21,986 nucleotides of DNA from Hyphomicrobiales bacterium (GTDB lineage: Bacteria; Pseudomonadota; Alphaproteobacteria; Rhizobiales; SZUA-8), in contig QILX01000158.1 of the NCBI GenBank assembly GCA_003232175.1, forward strand, positions 1-21,986, written 5' to 3'. Below the pieces are notes generated by a model. That model was not told the DNA's origin. It ran no database searches and saw nothing but the letters and a program-made list of their open reading frames with translations. Shown one piece after another: positions 15,024-21,986 of the stretch (position 1 is its first letter; each line of letters opens with the position of its first letter). A program made the translations under genes and the position numbers.

Positions 15024-16922
15024 GTGACCAAATCGTATACATCCCGCGAAGGACCGCTTGATGCATTCAAGCGGGCGCTCGCCGGGGCGACGCGGGCCAT
15101 GGCCGAAGAGGGCGAGCTGGAAGTCACCTTTGGCGCCGACCCCCCTGGCATTTCCGGCCACAAGGCGCGATTGCCCGAACCACCACGCAGCTCCGGCCCT
15201 GATGACCTCGCCATTGTGCGCGGCTATGCGGACAGTCTGGCCTTGCGGTTTTCGGCCCATGATGCTGACTTGCATTCCCGCCTTGCCCCGCGCGGCCAGG
15301 CGGCACGGGCCATTTTCAATGCAGTTGAACAAGCGCGGGTCGAGGCCGTTGGAGCTTTGGCGATGCCAGGGTGTGGCGAAAATCTCGACGCCCGTGTCAG
15401 CCACCACTATTCCAAGGCCCAGTTTTCCAAGATCGAGGCCCGCGAGGATGCCCCTCTTACAGATGCCGTGGCGCTGATGGTACGCGAAGCCCTGACGGGG
15501 GCGCCGGTACCGCTTGGGGCAACAAAATTAGTTGAATTCTGGCGTCCGTGGATAAATGAGAAAATCGGTGGCGAGCTGACCCGGCTGGCCACCGAGATAA
15601 ATGACCAGGACGCCTACGCTCAACTGGTACGGGATATTCTTACCCAGCTCGATATGGGCGAAGACCCAGGCGACGCCGATGATGATAGCGGTGACGACAA
15701 CGATAACGAAGATCGCAGCGACACAGCCAGTGATGACGCTGAGGCCGGTGACAGCGAGACCGATGGCGACGCCGAAGCCCTTGCCTCTGACGCATCCGAA
15801 GATTCCGACGGCGACTTGGACATGGAGATGGACCTGGATGCCGCCGATATGGATGACAGCGGCGAAGGTGATGATGCATCAGATTCCCAACACCCCTGGC
15901 AACCCGACGGTGACCGCCGCAACGCGCCCGACCGGCAGGCTTACAAAGTATTTACTACCAGTTTCGACGAAATAATCGCTGCGGAGGATCTGTGCGATGA
16001 AGAGGAGCTGAGTCGCCTGCGAAGCCACCTCGACAAACAACTCTCCAGCCTCCAAGGCGTGGTTGCACGGCTCGCCAACCGGCTGCAGCGGCGATTGCTG
16101 GCGCAGCAGAGCCGAAGCTGGGATTTCGACCTTGAAGACGGCCTGCTCGATGCCGCCCGACTCTCGCGGGTGGTGACCGATCCAATGCATCCACTGTCCT
16201 TCAAGGCCGAACGCGATACAGAATTTCGCGACTCTGTGGTCACGCTGCTGCTCGACAATTCAGGCTCTATGCGCGGCCGGCCCATCATGGTGGCGGCAGC
16301 CTGTACCGATATTCTGGCCCGGACGCTTGAGCGCTGTGGGGTCAAGGTCGAAATTCTCGGATTCACCACACGGGCTTGGAAAGGCGGCCAATCCCGCGAT
16401 GCCTGGCTGGAGAATGGCAAATCACGCGATCCGGGCCGGCTCAATGATCTGCGCCATATTATCTACAAATCAGCGGACACTCCCTGGCGCCGGGCCCGGC
16501 GGAACCTGGGGCTGATGATGCGCGAAGGGCTTTTAAAAGAAAATATCGACGGCGAGGCGCTTTTGTGGGCCCATTCGCGCCTGGTCAACCGCCCTGAACA
16601 ACGCCGTATCCTGATGGTTATTTCCGACGGTGCCCCAGTTGACGATTCAACCCTGTCGGTCAATACCGGCAGCTATCTGGAAAAACATCTTCGCGATGCG
16701 ATCAAAGACATCGAAACCCGCTCGCCGGTTGAATTGCTGGCCATCGGTATCGGCCATGACGTGACCCGGTATTACCAAAGGGCTGTTACCATTATCGACG
16801 CTGAAGAACTTGGCGGCGCGATGACCGAAAAGCTGGCGGAACTGTTTGAGGAAAATGCTGGCGCATCTTCGTCCAGAGATTCCAGCGTCCGGCACCGCCG
16901 GCGCGTATCCGTGCATTCTTAA
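15024..16922 (+). CDS. cobT: Cobaltochelatase subunit CobT (VWA domain)
   Basis: CobT is the partner of CobS, analogous to BchD in magnesium chelatase. Residues 1-205 form the conserved N-terminal region. An extremely acidic linker rich in Asp, Glu and Ser spans roughly 212-300. The C-terminal VWA domain has a complete MIDAS start, DNSGSM, at residues 411-416, followed by the conserved GFTTRAWKGG and MVISDGAPVDDSTL. The length of 632 residues is normal. The start is the GTG at 15024 with AAGGAT upstream. The MIDAS motif is thought to carry the contact with the AAA+ ring and CobN. The acidic linker explains several Ser/Arg-rich antisense frames here, which are not genes. Confidence 0.95.
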   Translation: MTKSYTSREGPLDAFKRALAGATRAMAEEGELEVTFGADPPGISGHKARLPEPPRSSGPDDLAIVRGYADSLALRFSAHDADLHSRLAPRGQAARAIFNAVEQARVEAVGALAMPGCGENLDARVSHHYSKAQFSKIEAREDAPLTDAVALMVREALTGAPVPLGATKLVEFWRPWINEKIGGELTRLATEINDQDAYAQLVRDILTQLDMGEDPGDADDDSGDDNDNEDRSDTASDDAEAGDSETDGDAEALASDASEDSDGDLDMEMDLDAADMDDSGEGDDASDSQHPWQPDGDRRNAPDRQAYKVFTTSFDEIIAAEDLCDEEELSRLRSHLDKQLSSLQGVVARLANRLQRRLLAQQSRSWDFDLEDGLLDAARLSRVVTDPMHPLSFKAERDTEFRDSVVTLLLDNSGSMRGRPIMVAAACTDILARTLERCGVKVEILGFTTRAWKGGQSRDAWLENGKSRDPGRLNDLRHIIYKSADTPWRRARRNLGLMMREGLLKENIDGEALLWAHSRLVNRPEQRRILMVISDGAPVDDSTLSVNTGSYLEKHLRDAIKDIETRSPVELLAIGIGHDVTRYYQRAVTIIDAEELGGAMTEKLAELFEENAGASSSRDSSVRHRRRVSVHS

Positions 16923-16951
16923 TCTCGCCGGCACGCCACAAGACCTGTCAA

Positions 16952-16980
16952 CTTGAACTGCCCGAAAATCATCCTATGTT
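16952..16980 (+). promoter_or_regulatory. Candidate heat-shock (RpoH/sigma32-type) promoter of hsp20
   Basis: CTTGAAC (16952-16958) and CCTATGTT (16973-16980) are separated by 14 bases. This is close to the CTTGAA-N(11-17)-CCCCATNT type of heat-shock promoter; alphaproteobacterial versions often read CYTAT in the -10 element. Transcription would begin at about 16987, giving a leader of some 77 bases before the small heat shock gene at 17064. Confidence 0.55.
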
Positions 16981-16988
16981 TCTAATGG

Positions 16989-17056
16989 CTTGGCGCCTTG
17001 TAGGGCCAAGTGGATATGCGCGCGCCGTGGCGGTGCTGCAGAAGCGCTGAAAAGGA
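16989..17056 (+). promoter_or_regulatory. Structured hsp20 5' leader, possible RNA thermometer
   Basis: Bases 16989-17010 form a strong hairpin (cttggc+cct pairing with agg+gccaag, one bulged G). Nearer the gene, ggtgct (17032-17037) can pair with agcgct (17043-17048) just before the ribosome site AAAAGGA (17050-17056). Leaders of rhizobial small heat shock genes often hold ROSE thermometers with such stem series. The canonical UYGCU anti-ribosome-site motif is only approximated here by GUGCU, so the class is uncertain. Confidence 0.35.
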
Positions 17057-17063
17057 CTTCTGG

Positions 17064-17489
17064 ATGACTCGATTGACATCATTTTCGAGCCCTTACCTGC
17101 TCGGCTTTGATCAGGTGGAAGCTTTACTTGATCGCATCGCCAAAACGGCGGGTGATAATTTTCCTCCCTATAATATTGAAAAATTCACAGCCGGAAACGG
17201 CGGTGAAAGGCTTCGAATTGTCCTTGCGGTCGCCGGATTTCGCGGTCGCGACCTCGACGTGACTCTGGATGGCTCGACCCTGACCATCAGTGGCGCTCAA
17301 AAAGACGACCCAGAGCGCGACTATCTGCATCGCGGCATTGCCACCAGGAGATTTGTGCGCAGCTTTGTCCTCGCCGAAGGCATGGATGTTAAAGATGCCG
17401 AAGTTGAAAACGGCCTTTTGGCCATCAATCTCGTTCGACCGCAGCCGGACAATAATGTCCGAAAAATCCCGGTCATCGACCGGGAATAA
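17064..17489 (+). CDS. Small heat shock protein, Hsp20/alpha-crystallin family
   Basis: This ATP-independent holdase chaperone has 141 residues. The N-terminal arm includes SFSSPYLLGFDQVEALLDRI and PPYNIEKF, typical of the class A (IbpA-like) proteobacterial proteins. The alpha-crystallin domain spans about residues 38-128 and ends with the conserved GLLAINLVRP. The C-terminal tail contains KIPVI, the I/V-x-I/V anchoring motif needed for oligomer assembly. I start at the ATG at 17064, which has AAAAGGA seven bases upstream; an upstream in-frame ATG at 17010 would lie within the leader hairpin and adds sequence atypical for the family. A heat-shock-type promoter and structured leader precede it. 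DUF1150 follows, as in many alphaproteobacteria. Confidence 0.92.
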   Translation: MTRLTSFSSPYLLGFDQVEALLDRIAKTAGDNFPPYNIEKFTAGNGGERLRIVLAVAGFRGRDLDVTLDGSTLTISGAQKDDPERDYLHRGIATRRFVRSFVLAEGMDVKDAEVENGLLAINLVRPQPDNNVRKIPVIDRE

Positions 17490-17542
17490 TTAATTTTCGT
17501 TCACCTTCCAGTCACAATGGTTGCGCTTATTTGCTTGGGTGC

Positions 17543-17556
17543 ACATATCGATATGT
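17543..17556. promoter_or_regulatory. Perfect 14-bp palindrome upstream of DUF1150
   Basis: The sequence ACATATCGATATGT is an exact inverted repeat with no spacer, 23 bases before the DUF1150 ATG. A dimeric regulator could bind it, and weak -35-like boxes (TTGCGC at 17521, TTGCTT at 17531) lie just upstream. It may also be chance; no second copy was noticed in the window. Confidence 0.35.
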
Positions 17557-17578
17557 CTAGTAACGATTGGAGTTCGCC

Positions 17579-17830
17579 ATGGTCACACCCAGAAATATAA
17601 TGAGTAAAATCGAATTTGCCGCGCTCGGCGATGAAAACGTGGCCTATGTTCGCGTCCTTCCTGTTGACGAAGCCAAGGTGCTTGCCCACCAGATCGGCCT
17701 GCCAGCTCAGGAAGTGAAACTTTTCTCCTTGCATGCGGCGGATGGCCGCAGGATTGCCATTACCGACAGTTTCGATACCGCGCGCGCCAGCGCCACTGAA
17801 TACGATCTTGAAACGGTGCGGGTGCATTAA
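17579..17830 (+). CDS. DUF1150 family protein
   Basis: The 83-residue product matches the DUF1150 pattern: a central ENVAYVRVLPVDEAK, GLPAQEVKLFSLHAADGRRIAITDSFDTARASA, and the closing LETVRVH. No signal peptide or membrane segment is seen, so a cytoplasmic protein is expected. The function is unknown. The gene commonly sits immediately downstream of small heat shock genes in alphaproteobacteria, which hints at a stress-related role. The ATG at 17579 is chosen because GGAG lies six bases upstream; the TTG at 17567 would include that site inside the coding region. The 89-base gap from hsp20 and the palindrome there leave open separate regulation. Confidence 0.85.
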   Translation: MVTPRNIMSKIEFAALGDENVAYVRVLPVDEAKVLAHQIGLPAQEVKLFSLHAADGRRIAITDSFDTARASATEYDLETVRVH

Positions 17831-17846
17831 GGGATAATCAGGTCAA

Positions 17847-17874
17847 ATTATCGGCGTCTGCCCGCGCAGATAAT
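17847..17874. terminator. Weak hairpin between convergent genes
   Basis: TCTGC (17857-17861) pairs with GCAGA (17866-17870), and ATTA can extend to TAAT across a bulge, giving an interrupted stem followed by a short T run (cgcttt). It sits between the DUF1150 and M17 peptidase stops and could serve as a terminator on either strand. The stem is short. Confidence 0.25.
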
Positions 17875-17878
17875 CGCT

Positions 17879-19264
17879 TTAAGCAAACCGCTTGCGGATC
17901 AGGGCGTCCAGAGCTCGAATGCATTGAGCTTCGCCGCCTTTGGGGCCGTGGGGCCTTTTTTCCGGCGCCCAGCCATAAACATCGAAATGGACCCAGGTTT
18001 TTGCAGCCTTGACAAAGCGGCCCAAAAAGAGCGCCGCGGTGATTGAGCCTGCGAATGGTTTGCCAGGCGCATTGTCCAGCTCGCCAGTAATACCATCGAC
18101 CCAAGCCTCGTAGGGCTGCCAGAGCGGAAGCCGCCAGGCCGGATCGGCCTGAGCCTTTGCGCAGGCGTCAAATGTTGCGGCAAATCCCGCATCATCGGTA
18201 TAAAATGGCGGCAGGTCCGGCCCCAGGGCCACGCGTGCAGCGCCAGTCAATGTCGCCATGTCGATCAGTAGATCAGGTACCTCCTCATCAGCCAGGGTCA
18301 GGGCATCAGCCAGAACCAGCCGGCCCTCGGCATCGGTGTTGCCAATCTCGACACTGAAGCCGGCACGTGATTGCAGAACATCTCCGGGACGGAATGCCGA
18401 ACCGGAAACAGCATTTTCGACCGCCGGGATCAACACCCGCAGGCGGACCGGCGCACCTGCGTCCATCAGCATCGACGCCAGACCAAGGACGTTGGCCGCC
18501 CCGCCCATATCCTTTTTCATCAGCAGCATGCTCGATGACGGCTTCAGATCGAGCCCGCCTGTATCGAACGCAACGCCCTTGCCAACCAAAGTAACTCTAG
18601 GAGCGTCAGCAGGACCCCAAACCATATCAATCAGGCGTGGCGCCCGCGGGCTCGCCCGGCCTACCGCATGGATGAGCGGGAAACCCTGTTCGAGTAACTC
18701 ATCGCCGACAATCGAAGTGAAACTCGCGCCGTGAGCTGTGGCCAGATCGTGGGCCGCAGCTTCGATTTCAGCCGGCCCCATGTCGTTGGCCGGCGTGTTG
18801 ATGAGGTTTCGCGCCAAAAAGACACCACGCACAAGACGTTTGGTTTCGGACAACACATCTGCGTCCGGCACAATCAGAACCGGTCTACCGCCCTTGAATT
18901 TCCGGTACAGGTTGAATTGATACGCGCCCATAGCCCAACCCAGAGCCGCCAGTATCGGTGCGTGGGGTTTGGTGGCCAGATGATAGATGCCGGTTGGCAG
19001 AGTCCGGGCTACGGCGCCCAGGGCAAGCTGTCCAAAAGGGTCTTCATCCCTGGCCTGAGATACCACGATTGCGGTGATTTCGCCTTTCGCACCAGGCAAG
19101 ACCAGAGTATCCGATGGTCCGGCACCCAGCGCCACGGCGTAGGCCTGGGCCACCGGTCCAAGTTTGACCAGCAATGCCTCTCGCTCATCCGATACAACCA
19201 CGTGGATGGGGATACTCGATTTAGGCACCGGGCCACCGGCCAGCTGAAATGAAATGTCACTCAT
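17879..19264 (-). CDS. M17 leucyl aminopeptidase family protein
   Basis: This is a cytosolic dizinc aminopeptidase releasing N-terminal residues from peptides. The C-terminal catalytic domain contains VGKGVAFDTGG (Lys229, Asp234), catalytic Lys241, KKDMGGAA (Asp252) and the signature NTDAEGRL with Asp311, Glu313 and catalytic Arg315. These seven residues keep the same spacing as in E. coli PepA (offset 41), so activity is expected. The N-terminal domain is shorter, giving 461 residues instead of about 500, as in the PepB-like alphaproteobacterial group. The ATG at 19264 has AGGA about ten bases upstream, and a GATTATAATC palindrome lies just before it. The TAXI gene lies 56 bases upstream on the same strand. 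Confidence 0.92.
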   Translation of the reverse strand: MSDISFQLAGGPVPKSSIPIHVVVSDEREALLVKLGPVAQAYAVALGAGPSDTLVLPGAKGEITAIVVSQARDEDPFGQLALGAVARTLPTGIYHLATKPHAPILAALGWAMGAYQFNLYRKFKGGRPVLIVPDADVLSETKRLVRGVFLARNLINTPANDMGPAEIEAAAHDLATAHGASFTSIVGDELLEQGFPLIHAVGRASPRAPRLIDMVWGPADAPRVTLVGKGVAFDTGGLDLKPSSSMLLMKKDMGGAANVLGLASMLMDAGAPVRLRVLIPAVENAVSGSAFRPGDVLQSRAGFSVEIGNTDAEGRLVLADALTLADEEVPDLLIDMATLTGAARVALGPDLPPFYTDDAGFAATFDACAKAQADPAWRLPLWQPYEAWVDGITGELDNAPGKPFAGSITAALFLGRFVKAAKTWVHFDVYGWAPEKRPHGPKGGEAQCIRALDALIRKRFA

Positions 19265-19320
19265 GAGATTATAATCCTGAACCGAATGAGCCGGGCGACT
19301 TATAAAGCCGAAGCCGGGAA

Positions 19321-20439
19321 TTAGAGACGACCGGCCTGAGAATAGAAGCGTACCGCTCCGGGATGCAGCGGAATTGAAATTCCGTCAAGCGCCGTTTCAA
19401 GCTGTATTAACCGGCCTTTCTCATGACCTTTGTCGATATGAGGTCGGTTTCCCGGACGCCAGAGCGCGGCGGTGATGTCGTAAATCAAGCCAGCATCGGC
19501 CCGGGTCGTGGTCACAAACAGGGCCTTGACCGAAATTGTGGCGATTTCACCAATGCCGGCATAAGTCTCTGCATCGATGGTGTGGGAAACAAAAAAGGCA
19601 CTGCTTTCAAGTAGCTCATCTACCGGTGGCCCGGAAATCGGCACAATATCCACCAGACCTCGATCAGCAAGATCGGTTACGACTGTCGACGGAGTGCCCG
19701 AAATCAGGAAAAATGCATCCAATGTGCCTGCGATAAGCCGGTCGGCGGCGTTAGATACGCCGATTTCTTCAACGCGTAAATCCTCGGCTTTCAGGCCAAA
19801 TGCTCTGAGAATGAGGAGCGCATCCGCCTGAGTGCCGGACCCGGCGGAATCAATCGACACCCTGCGGCCCCGCAAATCCTCCACTGAACGAATTTTTGCG
19901 GATTTTGCCGTAACAAGTTGTACAGCTTCTGGATAAAGAGCAGCGATGGCCCGTAGCGGTTCCACCTTTTCGCCAGCGAACATGGCCTGACCGCGATAGG
20001 CCCAATCAGCGATGTCGGCCTGAACAAAAGCCGCATCAGCACGCCCCGCAGCCAGCGCCCGGACATTCGCTGTTGAGCCTTGGGAGGATTTGACCGCTGC
20101 CAGCAGTCCTGGGACACCACATCGGTCCTGTTCGTTACATCGCTCGGAACCTGGCGGTTGGGATATTATTGCCGCAATGGTTTCAGCAACCGGAAAATAG
20201 GTGCCTGCGGTTGATCCGGTGACGATCTGGAAGAACCTGATATCCGCTGGCTCCTGCTGCTGGCCTGCAGGCGCGCGCCAGACCAGAAATGCGCCGATAA
20301 AAGTCGCCAGCAATATCACACCGATAGCAAGCCCGCCTTGCGAAACTTTAATCTTTCGAATGCGCGCGGCGCGCGATTTTGCGGCCTGACCAAGATCGCG
20401 GACCCGGCTCGCATGGCTTCTTTTTTGGTTCTGAGGCAT
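19321..20439 (-). CDS. TAXI-type TRAP solute-binding protein, membrane anchored
   Basis: Residues 68-372 match the TAXI family: FFQIVTGSTAGTYFPVAETIA, QGSTANVRALAAGRADAAFVQADIA, the ligand-lobe sequence RRVSIDSAGSGTQADALLILRAFG and LIAGTLDAFFLISGTPS. Before this lie a basic segment (1-33, many Arg and Lys) and one hydrophobic helix (about 36-54) ending in VWRAP, without a clear cleavage site. That suggests an N-terminal anchor with the binding domain in the periplasm rather than a freely soluble protein. I choose the ATG at 20439, which has an AGG site; ATG 20496 would add 19 residues. No TRAP permease gene (DctQ/DctM fusion) is adjacent, so the partner is unknown. It may be co-transcribed with the M17 peptidase. 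The ligand cannot be predicted. Confidence 0.85.
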   Translation of the reverse strand: MPQNQKRSHASRVRDLGQAAKSRAARIRKIKVSQGGLAIGVILLATFIGAFLVWRAPAGQQQEPADIRFFQIVTGSTAGTYFPVAETIAAIISQPPGSERCNEQDRCGVPGLLAAVKSSQGSTANVRALAAGRADAAFVQADIADWAYRGQAMFAGEKVEPLRAIAALYPEAVQLVTAKSAKIRSVEDLRGRRVSIDSAGSGTQADALLILRAFGLKAEDLRVEEIGVSNAADRLIAGTLDAFFLISGTPSTVVTDLADRGLVDIVPISGPPVDELLESSAFFVSHTIDAETYAGIGEIATISVKALFVTTTRADAGLIYDITAALWRPGNRPHIDKGHEKGRLIQLETALDGISIPLHPGAVRFYSQAGRL

Positions 20440-20674
20440 GGTGACCTGAGGTCGGTTGTTTTGATTGTCGACGCGAATTTTTGTACTCACTATCATGAAT
20501 AACGTATTTTTGGCGCCAGGTGGACCCGGACCCATGCCACATTAGCGTTTTTTTGAGTCAAATAGGTCTTGAAGATTTATGGTTTGGTACCTGTCACTAT
20601 AGTTAAGTGTTTATTGACTGGTGAGTAGTAATGTGTCGTTAGGTTTGGGGTATGACGGCAGGACGTCTAGTGAT

Positions 20675-21772
20675 ATGGTAACGGTTCTAACAACTCGCAA
20701 AATTTTTAGAAAATGCACTTCCGCAACGGTTCTGGTAGTGGCGGTTTCACTTCTGGCAGGATGCGCAAGCAACAAAGCCGCCGCGCCACATTTAATGGCC
20801 AACGCCAAGCCGATGTCCAAGAGTGCCGCCCTGGCAGAGGCTCAGACGCTGAACGCCGCATTCAAGAAAAACCCCGGTGACGTCGGAACCGCAATTCGGT
20901 TTGCCCGTTCCCTGCAAACCATGGGATCCAACAATGAGGCCGTGGCAGTTTTGGCGGAAACAGCCGAGCGCCAGCCCGGAGACAAATTGATTGTCGCAGC
21001 CTATGGTAAATCCCTACTAAGCGCCGGCCGGGCCGAAGAGGCCGCTACTGTCCTCAAACGGGCCAGAGCGCTCGACAAAAACGACTGGCGGATTGTTTCG
21101 GCGCTCGGTCTTGCGCATGATCAAATGAAACGCTACGGCGAGGCACGGCAATTTTATACCAGCGCCGCCAAACTTGCACCAGGCGAAGCGTCAATCTTCA
21201 ATAATATGGGGCTGTCATACGCCCTGGACAAAGATCTGGTGTCGGCCGAAAAAGCCTTGAGAACCGCCTCAGGGATGAAGGGTGCTGAACCACGCGTCCG
21301 CCAGAACCTAGCTCTGATCGTCGGCTTACAGGGCCGGTTCAAGGAAGCGCAGAAAATTGCCAGCATGGACCTGCCAAAAGATATGGCGGCGCAGAATACC
21401 ACCTACCTTCGCAATATGCTGGCCGAACCCAATGCTTGGCGCAGATTGGCAAATGCCGATGACAGCAATCCAGCCACGCCTCACGTGCATGAAAACGCAA
21501 TTGCAACCAGCTCACCGGCTCAGCCGGTTGAAACCACCACCGGCGATGGTCCGGTCGGTGGACCGCTGCACCTTGTAAAATCCAGTGACAAGGCTCCTGA
21601 CACCATGGTGCCGGCCGAACGTCTCGATGATACTTTACCACGCAATACAGTGATCGGATGGCCCAGGGACATATTTAACCAAGGCCCCCGTAATGGCCAG
21701 GATCAAGTTGTGCTGGCCGCCCGACTCCCGATCGGTATCCGCCGTCTCAAAAGTGGTGGCGTACCGGAATAG
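20675..21772 (+). CDS. TPR-repeat lipoprotein, TadD-like
   Basis: The product has 365 residues from the ATG at 20675. A basic start (TTRKIFRK) and hydrophobic core lead to the lipobox LLAGC with Cys30, so an exported lipoprotein is expected. About four to five tetratricopeptide repeats follow (roughly residues 62-225), including AYGKSLLSAGRAEEAATVLKRA-like and NNMGLSYALDKDLVSAEKAL-like units. The last 120 residues are Pro/Thr-rich and probably unstructured. The pattern resembles TadD of Flp/Tad pilus loci, but no other tad genes are visible, so the assignment is by similarity only. An upstream GTG at 20621 is in frame and would put 18 extra residues before the signal sequence. A gene ending on the other strand lies 4 bases downstream. 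Confidence 0.8.
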   Translation: MVTVLTTRKIFRKCTSATVLVVAVSLLAGCASNKAAAPHLMANAKPMSKSAALAEAQTLNAAFKKNPGDVGTAIRFARSLQTMGSNNEAVAVLAETAERQPGDKLIVAAYGKSLLSAGRAEEAATVLKRARALDKNDWRIVSALGLAHDQMKRYGEARQFYTSAAKLAPGEASIFNNMGLSYALDKDLVSAEKALRTASGMKGAEPRVRQNLALIVGLQGRFKEAQKIASMDLPKDMAAQNTTYLRNMLAEPNAWRRLANADDSNPATPHVHENAIATSSPAQPVETTTGDGPVGGPLHLVKSSDKAPDTMVPAERLDDTLPRNTVIGWPRDIFNQGPRNGQDQVVLAARLPIGIRRLKSGGVPE

Positions 21773-21776
21773 GCGA

Positions 21777-21986
21777 TCAGGGTTTTAGGGCTTTCCTGGC
21801 CCGGCCACCGAGAGGCACCAGGCGGCGGCCAAGCCGCCAGTCCGCGGGCAAAATGAATTCACCCGCCCATAACCCCTTCCTGTTAACGCGAGCGGTGGTG
21901 TTGGCAATGACAAACCAATCGCCATCGTTCAAATTTGCCACCGCCATGCCTTCGCCAATCAGAGCTGCATTGAGGTTGAGGGTGGC
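21777..21986 (-). CDS. 3' end of a nuclease-like (SNase-type) gene, cut by the window edge
   Basis: The open minus-strand frame enters from the right edge and ends at a TGA at 21777-21779, giving 69 residues. The sequence LNAALIGEGMAVANL, then ANTTARVNRKGLWAGEFILPADWR, resembles the end of bacterial thermonuclease-family proteins, where a helix with LVxxGxAxA precedes ...A.RGLWAGxFxxPxxWR. It is too short to check active-site residues, which lie further upstream outside the window. The gene is convergent with the TPR lipoprotein. It would be the second SNase-type gene in this window. Confidence 0.6.
   Translation of the reverse strand, partial: ATLNLNAALIGEGMAVANLNDGDWFVIANTTARVNRKGLWAGEFILPADWRLGRRLVPLGGRARKALKP

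Noticed and set aside
15620..15922. Ser- and Arg/His-rich small open frames on the minus strand
   Set aside because: They are the complement of the Asp/Glu-rich CobT linker; the low complexity comes from GAT/GAC-rich codons.
19205..19245. Sequence resembling the palindrome arm (ggcaccgggccaccgg)
   Set aside because: It lies within the M17 peptidase coding region, matches only in part and lacks the TAGAGC end and second arm.

Overview
The window looks like about 22 kb of an alphaproteobacterial chromosome, moderately GC-rich. The gene neighbourhoods support this: rmuC diverging from def-fmt; a divergent pair of groups in which aroK-aroB-CNNM/CorC transporter faces a small membrane protein, a Pro-rich exported protein, xerD and accA; bolA diverging from a C-terminal-J-domain protein that precedes cobS-cobT; and an Hsp20 gene followed by a DUF1150 gene. 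All of these arrangements are familiar from Rhizobiales and Rhodospirillales relatives. I cannot name a genus. Most of the content is housekeeping, with no phage, IS element, tRNA, rRNA or CRISPR array visible.

Layout. Positions 1-1300 hold a frameshifted rmuC on the minus strand. Positions 1395-5238, plus strand, carry def, fmt, an exported staphylococcal-nuclease-like protein whose two acidic active-site positions are replaced, and an M48 metalloprotease lipoprotein with a C-terminal LysM domain. Positions 5255-9237, minus strand, carry (in transcription order) a 51-residue membrane protein, a 600-residue Pro-rich exported protein, xerD and accA. Positions 9379-12361, plus strand, are a translationally coupled aroK-aroB-CorC-like operon. 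A long imperfect palindrome at 12380-12511 separates this from a minus-strand GNAT gene and bolA. Positions 13311-16922 hold the J-domain gene, cobS and cobT. Positions 17064-17830 hold hsp20 and DUF1150. An M17 aminopeptidase and a membrane-anchored TAXI solute-binding protein follow on the minus strand. The right edge has a TPR lipoprotein and the 3' part of a second nuclease-like gene.

Functional links. Def and Fmt are the opposing enzymes of the N-formyl-methionine cycle. AroK and AroB are shikimate-pathway enzymes. CobS and CobT are the AAA+ and VWA subunits of the aerobic cobaltochelatase, whose large subunit CobN is not in the window. Hsp20 has a good heat-shock (RpoH-type) promoter candidate.

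The items most worth a second look are the 12.4-kb palindrome and its partial copy at 104-141 (both placed so that the CTCTA end supplies the stop codon of the minus-strand gene), the rmuC lesion, the substituted nuclease-like protein, and the hsp20 leader. I did not find a convincing new multi-gene system.
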